From contig JBBQRA010000217.1 in the NCBI GenBank assembly GCA_038215275.1, forward strand, positions 1 through 10,160: a stretch of DNA of 10,160 bases, read 5' to 3'. The DNA is from Ga0077553 sp038215275 (GTDB taxonomy: Bacteria; Acidobacteriota; Terriglobia; Bryobacterales; Bryobacteraceae). Position 1 is the first letter of the stretch. Each line of letters opens with the position of its first letter. This document shows, in pieces, positions 1 through 5,559 of this stretch. A program made the position numbers and the translations under genes. The notes under the pieces were generated by a model, which saw only the letters and a list, made by a program, of their open reading frames with translations, searched no databases and was not told the origin of the DNA.

Positions 1-456
1 CAGAATGTCGTGCTGGTTCGGCTGGCTACCGACGCCGTTGATCTGCTCACCCTTCTCGTTCAAGGCGTTGTTCTTCGTGATCAGATTGCCTAAGCGCGCC
101 GCTTCAATCGTATCCCCGTGCAGATGCTCCTGATTCCGCGCGATCGCGGCGCCCTTCGCGTTGTGCCACGGCCCGTTGCCGATCCGATCCCGCGCGTTTA
201 CCGCCGGCTTGCCGCCCTCGGCCGACGTGCTCAAATAAGCCTTCCAATCCGTGAAGCTCGATCCGGCAGCGGCTGCCAGCTTCTGGCAATGCGCATCTGC
301 GCCCGCCAGTCCGCCCAGCTTGGCTCCATCGCCTACTCCCACGCTTGTCACGAAAAAAGTCATCGGCGCAGGTGCGGGCTTCGGCGGTGCCGGTTGCTGC
401 GCAAAAACAGTCATCGAACCGAAAGTCAAAATCAGAGTGAGAAATAAAGGTTTCAT
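1..456 (-). CDS. Secreted lectin-like protein, N-terminal part (cut by window edge)
   Basis: The reading frame starts at an ATG at 456 and stays open to base 1, giving 152 residues without a stop, so the C-terminus lies outside the window. Residues 1-20 form a clear Sec signal peptide: MK, a hydrophobic stretch, then a VFA-QQ cleavage site. A short proline/alanine-rich linker follows. The mature part has FFVTSVGVGDG, a cysteine in DAHCQKLA, NARDRIGNGPW, LHGD and NQHDIL. From memory, these recur in secreted bacterial proteins predicted to have an endostatin/C-type-lectin-like fold; I cannot confirm the family. The product would be periplasmic or exported, and its ligand is unknown. The gene lies 164 bases downstream of the response regulator on the same strand and could be co-transcribed with it or be its target. 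The ribosome binding site is weak; a stronger purine run (reverse of 482-489) lies too far upstream to explain this start. Confidence 0.75.
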   Translation of the reverse strand, partial: MKPLFLTLILTFGSMTVFAQQPAPPKPAPAPMTFFVTSVGVGDGAKLGGLAGADAHCQKLAAAAGSSFTDWKAYLSTSAEGGKPAVNARDRIGNGPWHNAKGAAIARNQEHLHGDTIEAARLGNLITKNNALNEKGEQINGVGSQPNQHDIL

Positions 457-522
457 AAGGTTCCCGAACAGACTACTACACCTCCCCCAAGAATGCGAAC
501 GGTCCTCGTCCCGCCGTGCTGC

Positions 523-542
523 GGGCTCCTGGCGCCCAGCCC
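523..542 (-). other. Hairpin in the 164-base gap between two minus-strand genes
   Basis: GGGCT at 523-527 and AGCCC at 538-542 form a 5-bp inverted repeat around a GC-rich 10-base loop. No T-run follows on either strand, so it is not a canonical intrinsic terminator. It could weakly separate the response regulator transcript from the lectin-like gene, or occur by chance in GC-rich DNA. I see nothing else in 457-620. Confidence 0.2.
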
Positions 543-620
543 CAGAACGTGAAGGTCTGCCTCTCGCTCGCTGGGCTCACGGTGGCGCGCCCTCTCGCAC
601 TTCGGAAAGGGTCGAGTCGG

Positions 621-1268
621 CTACTCCACCTCAACGCTGATCCCGTTACGCACTGCATACCGCGACAGCTCCGCGGTTGTCCGGAGACCGGTCTTGTCCA
701 TGATGTTCTTCTTGTGAAACTCGACCGTCCGTGGCGAGACGTTCAACTCCGTCGCCGCCTCCTTCATCGTCTTACCCTCTGCGATCAACTGCAGTACCTC
801 GCGCTCCCGATGGCTCAACTCCTTCCCAGGTGACAGTTGATCTCCCGGCACCGCCATCAGATTACGAAGCACTTGATCCGCAATTCGCGGCGTCACGTAA
901 GTCCGGCCTAGCAATGCCTCGCGGATCGCTGTCAACAACTCCTCGGTGGCCGCGTGTTTCAACACATAGCCCGCAGCGCCTAACCGGAACGCCCGCGTCG
1001 CCAGCGATACCTCCAGGCTCGCAGTCACAAAGATGAAGCGCGTCCGAAAACCGCTTGACCGGCACTGGCTGAGCGCCTCTAACCCGTTCAGCAGCGGCAT
1101 CGAAATGTCGCAGACCGCTAAATCCGGCTGCAATCGCTCGATGGCACTCACCAGAGTCCGGCCGTCGCCCACGGTTCCGACCAACGTGTAGTGGTTCTCT
1201 AGAATTCGCCGCAGTCCCTCGAGTACCAGTTCATGGTCATCCGCCAGGATAATCGTCCTGCTTTTCAT
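621..1268 (-). CDS. NarL/LuxR-family response regulator
   Basis: A 215-residue, full-length two-domain response regulator. The receiver domain (about 5-120) has the acidic pair D10-D11, the phospho-acceptor D54 in VCDISMP, T82 and K104, all in the expected places, so it should be phosphorylatable. The C-terminal LuxR-type helix-turn-helix (about 150-212) has LSHREREVLQLIAEGKTMKEA followed by NVSPRTVEFHKKNI, the usual DNA-recognition pattern. On phosphorylation it should dimerise and bind promoter DNA. A purine-rich GGGGAGGA (reverse of 1272-1279) sits just before the ATG and supports this start. The nearest kinase, at 2869-4821, is of the HisKA_3 class that normally phosphorylates this family, so the two are likely partners although they are in separate transcription units. 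The regulated genes are unknown; the divergent genes and the secreted protein downstream are candidates. Confidence 0.93.
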   Translation of the reverse strand: MKSRTIILADDHELVLEGLRRILENHYTLVGTVGDGRTLVSAIERLQPDLAVCDISMPLLNGLEALSQCRSSGFRTRFIFVTASLEVSLATRAFRLGAAGYVLKHAATEELLTAIREALLGRTYVTPRIADQVLRNLMAVPGDQLSPGKELSHREREVLQLIAEGKTMKEAATELNVSPRTVEFHKKNIMDKTGLRTTAELSRYAVRNGISVEVE

Positions 1269-1299
1269 CCATCCTCCCCGGTAGAAAAAGGTTGTCTGT

Positions 1300-1346
1300 T
1301 AGCTTGGGTAAAGCAAAGAGGAGCCAACTAGCTCCATTACAAGCTA
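1300..1346. other. Nested hairpin with purine-rich internal loop
   Basis: TAGCTTG (1300-1306) pairs perfectly with CAAGCTA (1340-1346). Inside it, GGAGC (1320-1324) pairs with GCTCC (1331-1335) around the six-base loop CAACTA. The internal loop is asymmetric: 13 purine-rich bases on one side, four on the other. On the minus strand this element would lie about 30 bases upstream of the response regulator start, in its mRNA leader. The two-stem layout resembles a small structured RNA, but it fits no family I know. Confidence 0.35.
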
Positions 1347-1373
1347 TGACAGGGTAACTATAACACCGCTTCT

Positions 1374-1441
1374 AGCCTGGTTCCACCACCCGGGATGGGA
1401 CCGGCTCCTTCTAGGGAATTCACGAGTGTGGTTCCTCGTGA
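1374..1441. other. Two adjacent hairpins
   Basis: The first hairpin pairs AGCC (1374-1377) with GGCT (1403-1406) and, after a bulged T, GGTTCC (1379-1384) with GGGACC (1397-1402), giving ten pairs with one G-T wobble. The second pairs TCACGAG (1420-1426) with CTCGTGA (1435-1441) around an eight-base loop. Neither is followed by a T-run, so terminator function is unlikely. They could be protein-binding palindromes or folded leader RNA. Confidence 0.35.
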
Positions 1442-1612
1442 GCGGCGGATATATTAAAGAGTGTAGTCGGCGAAACGGGCAGCTATGCCCTGAGCGGTTG
1501 GTTCATAAGTTGATCACGCCAAGTGGCGTTCGACAGTGGCGTACAGTCTGAAAAGGGGGGGACGAGTCCTTCGATGAGTGCGACTGTATTCGACTCCTAC
1601 GTCCGTCTCTCC

Positions 1613-1660
1613 GCGGCGCCGGCACTAATCAACCGAATACCCCCGAACCCTCGGCGCCGC
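1613..1660. other. GC-only 9-bp inverted repeat with self-palindromic arms
   Basis: GCGGCGCCG (1613-1621) is the reverse complement of CGGCGCCGC (1652-1660), with a further G-T pair inside and a 28-base A/C-rich loop. Each arm also contains the 8-base palindrome CGGCGCCG, so this could be two operator half-sites rather than one stem. It lies about 80 bases upstream of the receiver-like gene start. Confidence 0.35.
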
Positions 1661-1737
1661 CCACGATCGGCTGCGCTGCCGTAGAGCGACGCACCAATTC
1701 TCAAGACCGAAACCTGAATCCCCCCAGAGGTAGTGTT

Positions 1738-2145
1738 ATGAATAAACGGCCTGTTCTCCTTGTGGTTGGAGACTTCTCCGACGAACGGATCGATCTCGGT
1801 GGCCTTTGCTCCCAGATCGGCTGGAACCTCAAGATGGTTCCTTCTTTGAGCCACCTCTCTTTCAACGAAGAGACTCCTTTTGCCGCCGGTCTTATCGACG
1901 CTTCACCCGACGGGGGCGCATACCTTCGCGTGGCCCGTCAGCTTCTTCCCGAGGTTTTATGGATCGCCTGCTGCCGCTTCAGTGCCCGCGGTTCCTGGAC
2001 CGAAATGGAACGGATGGGAGCTTTCCATTTTCTCCATCGCCCGCTCCGTTCCGCCGAGTTCCTTCATGCGCTCGGTTTCGTCGACGCCGTTATGGCTCAG
2101 AGAGAGCGGATGGAAGCAGATTTTAAATCCATCCATGCCGCTTGA
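1738..2145 (+). CDS. Degenerate receiver-like (pseudo-receiver) protein
   Basis: A 135-residue single-domain protein. Its pattern resembles a CheY-like fold: a hydrophobic first strand (PVLLVVGD), an aspartate at D54 in AGLIDAS where the phospho-acceptor would be, a hydrophobic fourth strand (VLWIACC), and HRPL where receivers have the lysine-proline pair. The usual two acidic residues after strand 1 are reduced to GDFSDE, the conserved Thr/Ser region is cysteine-rich, and Lys is replaced by Arg. Normal phosphotransfer is therefore doubtful, and a protein-interaction role is more likely. AGAGG shortly before the ATG supports the start. The gene is 24 bases upstream of the UpxY-like antiterminator and probably co-transcribed with it. 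The fold assignment is by eye and only moderately secure; the reading frame itself is convincing. Confidence 0.65.
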   Translation: MNKRPVLLVVGDFSDERIDLGGLCSQIGWNLKMVPSLSHLSFNEETPFAAGLIDASPDGGAYLRVARQLLPEVLWIACCRFSARGSWTEMERMGAFHFLHRPLRSAEFLHALGFVDAVMAQRERMEADFKSIHAA

Positions 2146-2169
2146 GCAGTCAAGCTAAGGCCTCCCCCC

Positions 2170-2709
2170 ATGTACGAATTCTCTCCCCGACTTGAACCGC
2201 TCTGGTACGCACTTTATGTCCGCGTTCGTCATGAACGGGCAGTGGAAAAACAGCTCAGCGAAAAAGGGCTCGAAGCGTTTCTCCCCGCTTCCATTTGCCG
2301 CCACAAATGGGCCGATCGCTTCAAGAACGTCGAGCTTCCTCTCTTCCCGGGCTACCTTTTTTGTCGCTTCAACCTGCAACAACGTCCCACAGTCCAGTCC
2401 GCATTCGGCGTGGTTCGCGTCGTCGGATTCGGCAACCAGTTGATGCCGGTCGAAGCTGACGAAGTCCTCGCCCTGCAACGGGCCGTTCACGCCGGCTTGG
2501 CCTGCGAGCCTACATCGTATCTCAACATCGGCCAGCGGGTCCGCGTCGGATTCGGCCCACTCAGCGGCGTCGAAGGGATTCTGCTTGAAGCCAGGAAGGG
2601 CCACCGTCTCGTTCTCTCCGTAACGCTCCTCCAGCGCTCTGTCTCTGTCGAAGTTAATGAACGCGATCTCGAACTCGTTAAGCCGGCTGCGCTGTTCCGC
2701 TCGGCCTAA
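2170..2709 (+). CDS. UpxY/RfaH-like transcription antiterminator (NusG paralogue)
   Basis: A 179-residue protein with the NusG layout. An N-terminal NGN domain (about 10-110) has WYALYVRVRHERAVEKQL and the hallmark FPGYLFCRF near residue 59. A C-terminal KOW domain begins at about 121 with GQRVRVGFGPLSGVEGIL. The length and the WYAL...RHE opening match specialised paralogues (UpxY, RfaH, LoaP) rather than housekeeping NusG. Such proteins bind RNA polymerase through the NGN domain and let it read through long, often surface-polysaccharide, operons. No polysaccharide gene follows in this window, so its target is unknown. It sits 24 bases after the receiver-like gene, probably in the same transcript, with an AAGG about ten bases before the ATG. 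The family call is confident; the operon it serves is not known. Confidence 0.9.
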   Translation: MYEFSPRLEPLWYALYVRVRHERAVEKQLSEKGLEAFLPASICRHKWADRFKNVELPLFPGYLFCRFNLQQRPTVQSAFGVVRVVGFGNQLMPVEADEVLALQRAVHAGLACEPTSYLNIGQRVRVGFGPLSGVEGILLEARKGHRLVLSVTLLQRSVSVEVNERDLELVKPAALFRSA

Positions 2710-2868
2710 GCTGGTGTCCACGAAAGCTGTCCTTCTGCTCTCCGCTTACTCCTTCCGCCAACTCGCCCGCAGCCAGTGCGTCTACGAGGAACGCAACGTC
2801 GGCTTCTCCGTCCGCAGTTCGAACAACCGGCTCTAGAACTTTGAGCTATTCAATGCGCGCAACCCTAA
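2710..2868 (+). promoter_or_regulatory. Intergenic leader of the kinase with a start-site hairpin at 2862-2880
   Basis: No recognised gene lies in this 159-base gap. A 40-codon GTG frame (2714-2836) has coding-like composition but no similarity I know. At its end ACCCT (2862-2866) and AGGGT (2876-2880) form an inverted repeat whose nine-base loop holds the GTG at 2869, the first possible kinase start. There is no good ribosome binding site before that GTG. This could mean regulated or weak initiation, or that the true start is downstream. Confidence 0.3.
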
Positions 2869-4821
2869 GTGAGTCAGGGTAATATTGTTGCACTAGCCGT
2901 GCGAACCGACGCGGCAACTGAACCCACGGGGAACGCCACCTTGAAGCCATCTGTCGGAGTTATCGTTGATGACCATCTCCAGATTCTGGAGTTTGTAGGC
3001 GATACCGCGCCTCTCATCCGCCTTCCTGCCGGCGCCGCCACGCTTAGTCTCGCTCACCTCCTTACCGAATCCCTCCGGCCGATCGTCCTCGAAGTCCTCG
3101 ATCAAGCCCGGCAAACCCACACCCAAGTAAAACGTGAAGATGTCCCTTTTTACGAAGCCGGACTTCCCCGCAAGGCCGTCCTCTCCGTAACTCCAGAGGG
3201 ACCCAACCGGTGGCGCATCCAGCTGGACCGCCCGCGCCAGTCAGCCGAGCGGCCCCCCGCCGCACCGAAGGGTGACTCCTACGAAAACGTCACCCGCGAG
3301 TTGGAAGCCGCTAACGAAAAACTCCGTGCCACCGTCAACGAACTCGTCGCCGCGAATCATGAGATTCGCAGCAGCCAGACGGCCCTTGAGCAAAGCTACA
3401 CCCCTCTCCGCGAACGATACGACTTCATCACCGCCGTCCTTGACACCTTGGGCGCTCTCGTCCTCGTCGTCGATCCCGATGGCCGTATCGTCGAGTTCAA
3501 TCGGGCCTGCGAAATCGCCGCGGGCCTCTCGCGGGAAGAAGCCCGAGGTCTGTCTTGCTGGGACCTCATCCCCTTCGAACAGCTCCGCGAAGTGCAAGAG
3601 GTGTTTGCCCAACTCCTCACGGCTGCCTCAGCCAACATTGCTGAGAACGATTGGGTCTCCCGCAATGGCGTCCGCCATTGCATCGCCTGGTCGAACACCA
3701 CCATGCGCCATCCCGACGGCCGCGTTGCCTACGTCATTGCCACCGGCATGGAGGTCACCGACCGGCATCTGGCCGAGCAGGCCCTCCAAGCCAGTGAAGC
3801 CAAGTTCCGCGCGGTCATCGAAAATGCCGCCGAAGCCATTGTCTGCATCAACTCCGAAGGCCGCATTATAATTGCGAACCCCGCTGCCTCCCGGATCTTC
3901 GGCTACTCCCAGCAGGAACTTCTGCAGAGGAACCTTTCCCAGCTCCTTCCGGAGAGGAACCGCGATGATCACGAAGGACACCAACTCTCGTACTTCGAAC
4001 TGCCTCTGCCTCGCCGGATCGGTTCCGGGTCCTCGATCACCGGCCGCCGGAAGGATGGCAGCGAAGTACCCCTCGAAGCTACCCTCAGTGCGATCAACAC
4101 CCCCAGTGGGCAACTCGCCGTCGCGTTCATTCAAGACATTACCGAGCGCGTCGTGCATCGCCGCCACCTCCAATCTCTCGCTGGAAAACTCCTCAAAGTG
4201 CAGGAGGAAGAGCGCCGCCGCATTGCCCGCAATCTTCACGACGACCTAACGCAGACCATCTCCTTACTAGGCATGAAGCTCGGCTTTCTAAAGCAGGACG
4301 TGACGGGCTCACCGGACAAGCTCATAGCCGGCCTCGACGACGCGCGCCACCAGGTCGACCTGATCCACGAAGAAGTGCGCGCCATCTCCCATCGGCTCCA
4401 TCCCAGCGCCCTCGAATACTCCGGCCTCGTTCCGGCTCTCGAAAGTCTCGTCGGCGAGACCGAAAAACTCGATCGTCCCCGCATCCACCTAGTCGTCGGC
4501 GACCTTCCCGATCCTTTGCCCACCGCTACCGCCTCCGCCCTCTATCGCATCGCCCAGGAGGCTCTGCACAACGCCGTTAAGAGTGCCGATGCCGACAACG
4601 TTTCAATTCACCTCGCGGCCGAAAACGGCAACGTTCGCATGGTCATCATTGACGATGGCCGAGGCTTCAAGCTGGATCGCTCCCGCCGCTCCGGCGGTCT
4701 TGGTCTCGTCAGCATGGAGGAACGTGCCCGAGCCCTCGACGGCCACTTCGCCATCCACTCCGCCCCGGGCAGCGGCACGCGCATCGAAGTCGACGTCCCA
4801 CTCAGCGGCGCGTCCACGTGA
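2869..4821 (+). CDS. PAS-domain sensor histidine kinase (HisKA_3 class)
   Basis: A 650-residue kinase with no predicted membrane segment, so probably cytoplasmic. Order: an N-terminal PAS-like domain (about 27-120, GVIVDDHLQILEFVGDT) resembling the one after CheR in CheB-CheR fusions; a charged coiled coil (about 138-183); PAS (185-300, VVDPDGRIVEFNRA); PAS (311-430, ANPAASRIFGYS); HisKA_3 (about 440-515) with phospho-acceptor H457 in RRRIARNLHDDLTQ; and an HATPase domain with N-box N568 (EALHNA), D595 in DDGRGF and the GGLGLVSM loop from 609. All catalytic motifs are intact. It should autophosphorylate and pass phosphate to a NarL-type regulator, most likely the one at 621-1268. The start is uncertain: a TAA lies directly before GTG 2869 and no clear ribosome site is seen. 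GTG 2899 is an alternative that spares all domains. The signal sensed is unknown. Confidence 0.92.
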   Translation: MSQGNIVALAVRTDAATEPTGNATLKPSVGVIVDDHLQILEFVGDTAPLIRLPAGAATLSLAHLLTESLRPIVLEVLDQARQTHTQVKREDVPFYEAGLPRKAVLSVTPEGPNRWRIQLDRPRQSAERPPAAPKGDSYENVTRELEAANEKLRATVNELVAANHEIRSSQTALEQSYTPLRERYDFITAVLDTLGALVLVVDPDGRIVEFNRACEIAAGLSREEARGLSCWDLIPFEQLREVQEVFAQLLTAASANIAENDWVSRNGVRHCIAWSNTTMRHPDGRVAYVIATGMEVTDRHLAEQALQASEAKFRAVIENAAEAIVCINSEGRIIIANPAASRIFGYSQQELLQRNLSQLLPERNRDDHEGHQLSYFELPLPRRIGSGSSITGRRKDGSEVPLEATLSAINTPSGQLAVAFIQDITERVVHRRHLQSLAGKLLKVQEEERRRIARNLHDDLTQTISLLGMKLGFLKQDVTGSPDKLIAGLDDARHQVDLIHEEVRAISHRLHPSALEYSGLVPALESLVGETEKLDRPRIHLVVGDLPDPLPTATASALYRIAQEALHNAVKSADADNVSIHLAAENGNVRMVIIDDGRGFKLDRSRRSGGLGLVSMEERARALDGHFAIHSAPGSGTRIEVDVPLSGAST

Positions 4822-5109
4822 ACCAAAGGCCGGGTGATCCCCCGATCCCTCTTACGCTGTCTCGTTTTCATTCGCCCATTCTTCGGCCGGTTACCGTGCG
4901 GCCCCAACTCCTCACCCGCCGCCGAAACCTCCGCCAACTTCATTCCCGCGCCGCTCCGGTTCCTGAGTAGCTCTACCGTCATTCCTCCTGACTGGGCCTC
5001 CGTTTTGGAAGTCGAAAGCGGCATCATTCATCCAGATACGCTGAGTGCGGCTTTGTTGATACCTGCCCGGGGGGCCCAGTCCCCGATCTTTTGCGCGACC
5101 ATAAGGAGA
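4822..5109 (+). promoter_or_regulatory. Gap between kinase and methylmalonyl-CoA operon
   Basis: A 288-base stretch that probably carries the promoter of the downstream operon; I could not pick a good -35/-10 pair. One frame is open from GTG 4834 into the epimerase, but its encoded sequence has no family features. Two small hairpins are visible: GGCCG/CGGCC at 4885-4903, and CGGGG/CCCCG at 5068-5085 followed by ATCTTTTG. The second is a weak candidate for a terminator or attenuator just before the epimerase. I see no B12-box consensus, so a cobalamin riboswitch is unlikely. Confidence 0.35.
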
Positions 5110-5559
5110 GTGATTCCTACCCTCCCCGGCCTCCTCGGCATCCATCACTTCGCCCTCGCCGTCCCCGCCGCCCAACTCGACTCCCAACTCGCCGCCTACC
5201 AAGCCCTCGGCTTTGTCATCGTCCATCGGGAGGACGTTCTCGGCACCGATCAGGTCCACGAAGTCCTCCTACAACCTCCCTCTGGGCCCCCTCTACTCCA
5301 ACTCCTGTCGCCGCTCTCTCCGGAAAGTCCCGTCTTCCGCCAACTGGATAAGCCCCGCCCCGCTTTCGCCCACCTCGCTCTCGCCGTCTCTGACAGCCAC
5401 GCCGCCTACGCCCACCTCAAGTCCCTGAACTACCAACTCTTAGACCCCGCCCCCCGCCCCGGCTCCCACGGCACCACCGTCTTCTTCGTCCACCCCAAAT
5501 CTCCCACCGAAGCCCCCCTCGGCTATCTCCTCGAAATCGTCCAGGATCCCCGCGCATGA
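5110..5559 (+). CDS. mce: Methylmalonyl-CoA epimerase
   Basis: A 149-residue protein of the vicinal-oxygen-chelate (glyoxalase) fold, the usual length for this enzyme. It interconverts (2S)- and (2R)-methylmalonyl-CoA so that the mutase can use either. Two paired modules are visible: GIHHFALAV at 10-18 and FAHLALAV at 86-93. The expected metal ligands are H13, Q64 (LLQLLSP), H88 and E142 (LLEIV). The epimerase signatures SPESPV and DPAPRPGSHGTTVFFVHPKS are well preserved. The start is a judgement: GTG 5110 gives the normal N-terminus and follows AAGGAG, but the spacing is only about one base. The frame is open back to GTG 4834, which would add 92 residues without family features. The stop overlaps the mutase start as ATGA, implying translational coupling and a shared transcript. 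Confidence 0.88.
   Translation: MIPTLPGLLGIHHFALAVPAAQLDSQLAAYQALGFVIVHREDVLGTDQVHEVLLQPPSGPPLLQLLSPLSPESPVFRQLDKPRPAFAHLALAVSDSHAAYAHLKSLNYQLLDPAPRPGSHGTTVFFVHPKSPTEAPLGYLLEIVQDPRA

Larger units (their letters stand above)
1269..1737. promoter_or_regulatory. Divergent intergenic region with many inverted repeats
   Basis: I see no convincing coding frame in these 469 bases, which separate the minus-strand response regulator from the plus-strand receiver-like gene. The region must hold promoters for both directions. AT-rich candidates are TATATT at 1450-1455 (plus) and TATAGT on the minus strand (reverse of 1358-1363), both without a good -35 partner. At least six inverted repeats occur: 1300-1346, 1374-1406, 1420-1441, 1477-1490 (GGGCA-GCTA-TGCCC), 1516-1529 (ACGCC-AAGT-GGCGT) and 1613-1660. 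Together they suggest a structured 5' leader or a set of operator sites. I could not match them to a known riboswitch class. Confidence 0.5.

Noticed and set aside
1290..1370. Cyclic-di-GMP-I (GEMM) riboswitch suggested by the GCAAAGAGGAGC stretch
   Set aside because: The conserved internal-loop sequences and the second tetraloop-receptor stem do not match; only a GCAAAG string is shared.
5068..5098. Intrinsic terminator before the epimerase
   Set aside because: The stem has only five pairs and the following ATCTTTTG is a poor T-tract; kept only as a weak note in the intergenic entry.
4822..5109. Cobalamin riboswitch upstream of the B12-dependent mutase operon
   Set aside because: I looked for the B12-box consensus and the usual long multi-stem layout and found neither; only two short hairpins are present.
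4834..5109. 92-codon N-terminal extension of the epimerase
   Set aside because: The encoded sequence is low in family features and would make the enzyme far longer than usual; it reads as open frame by chance in GC-rich DNA.
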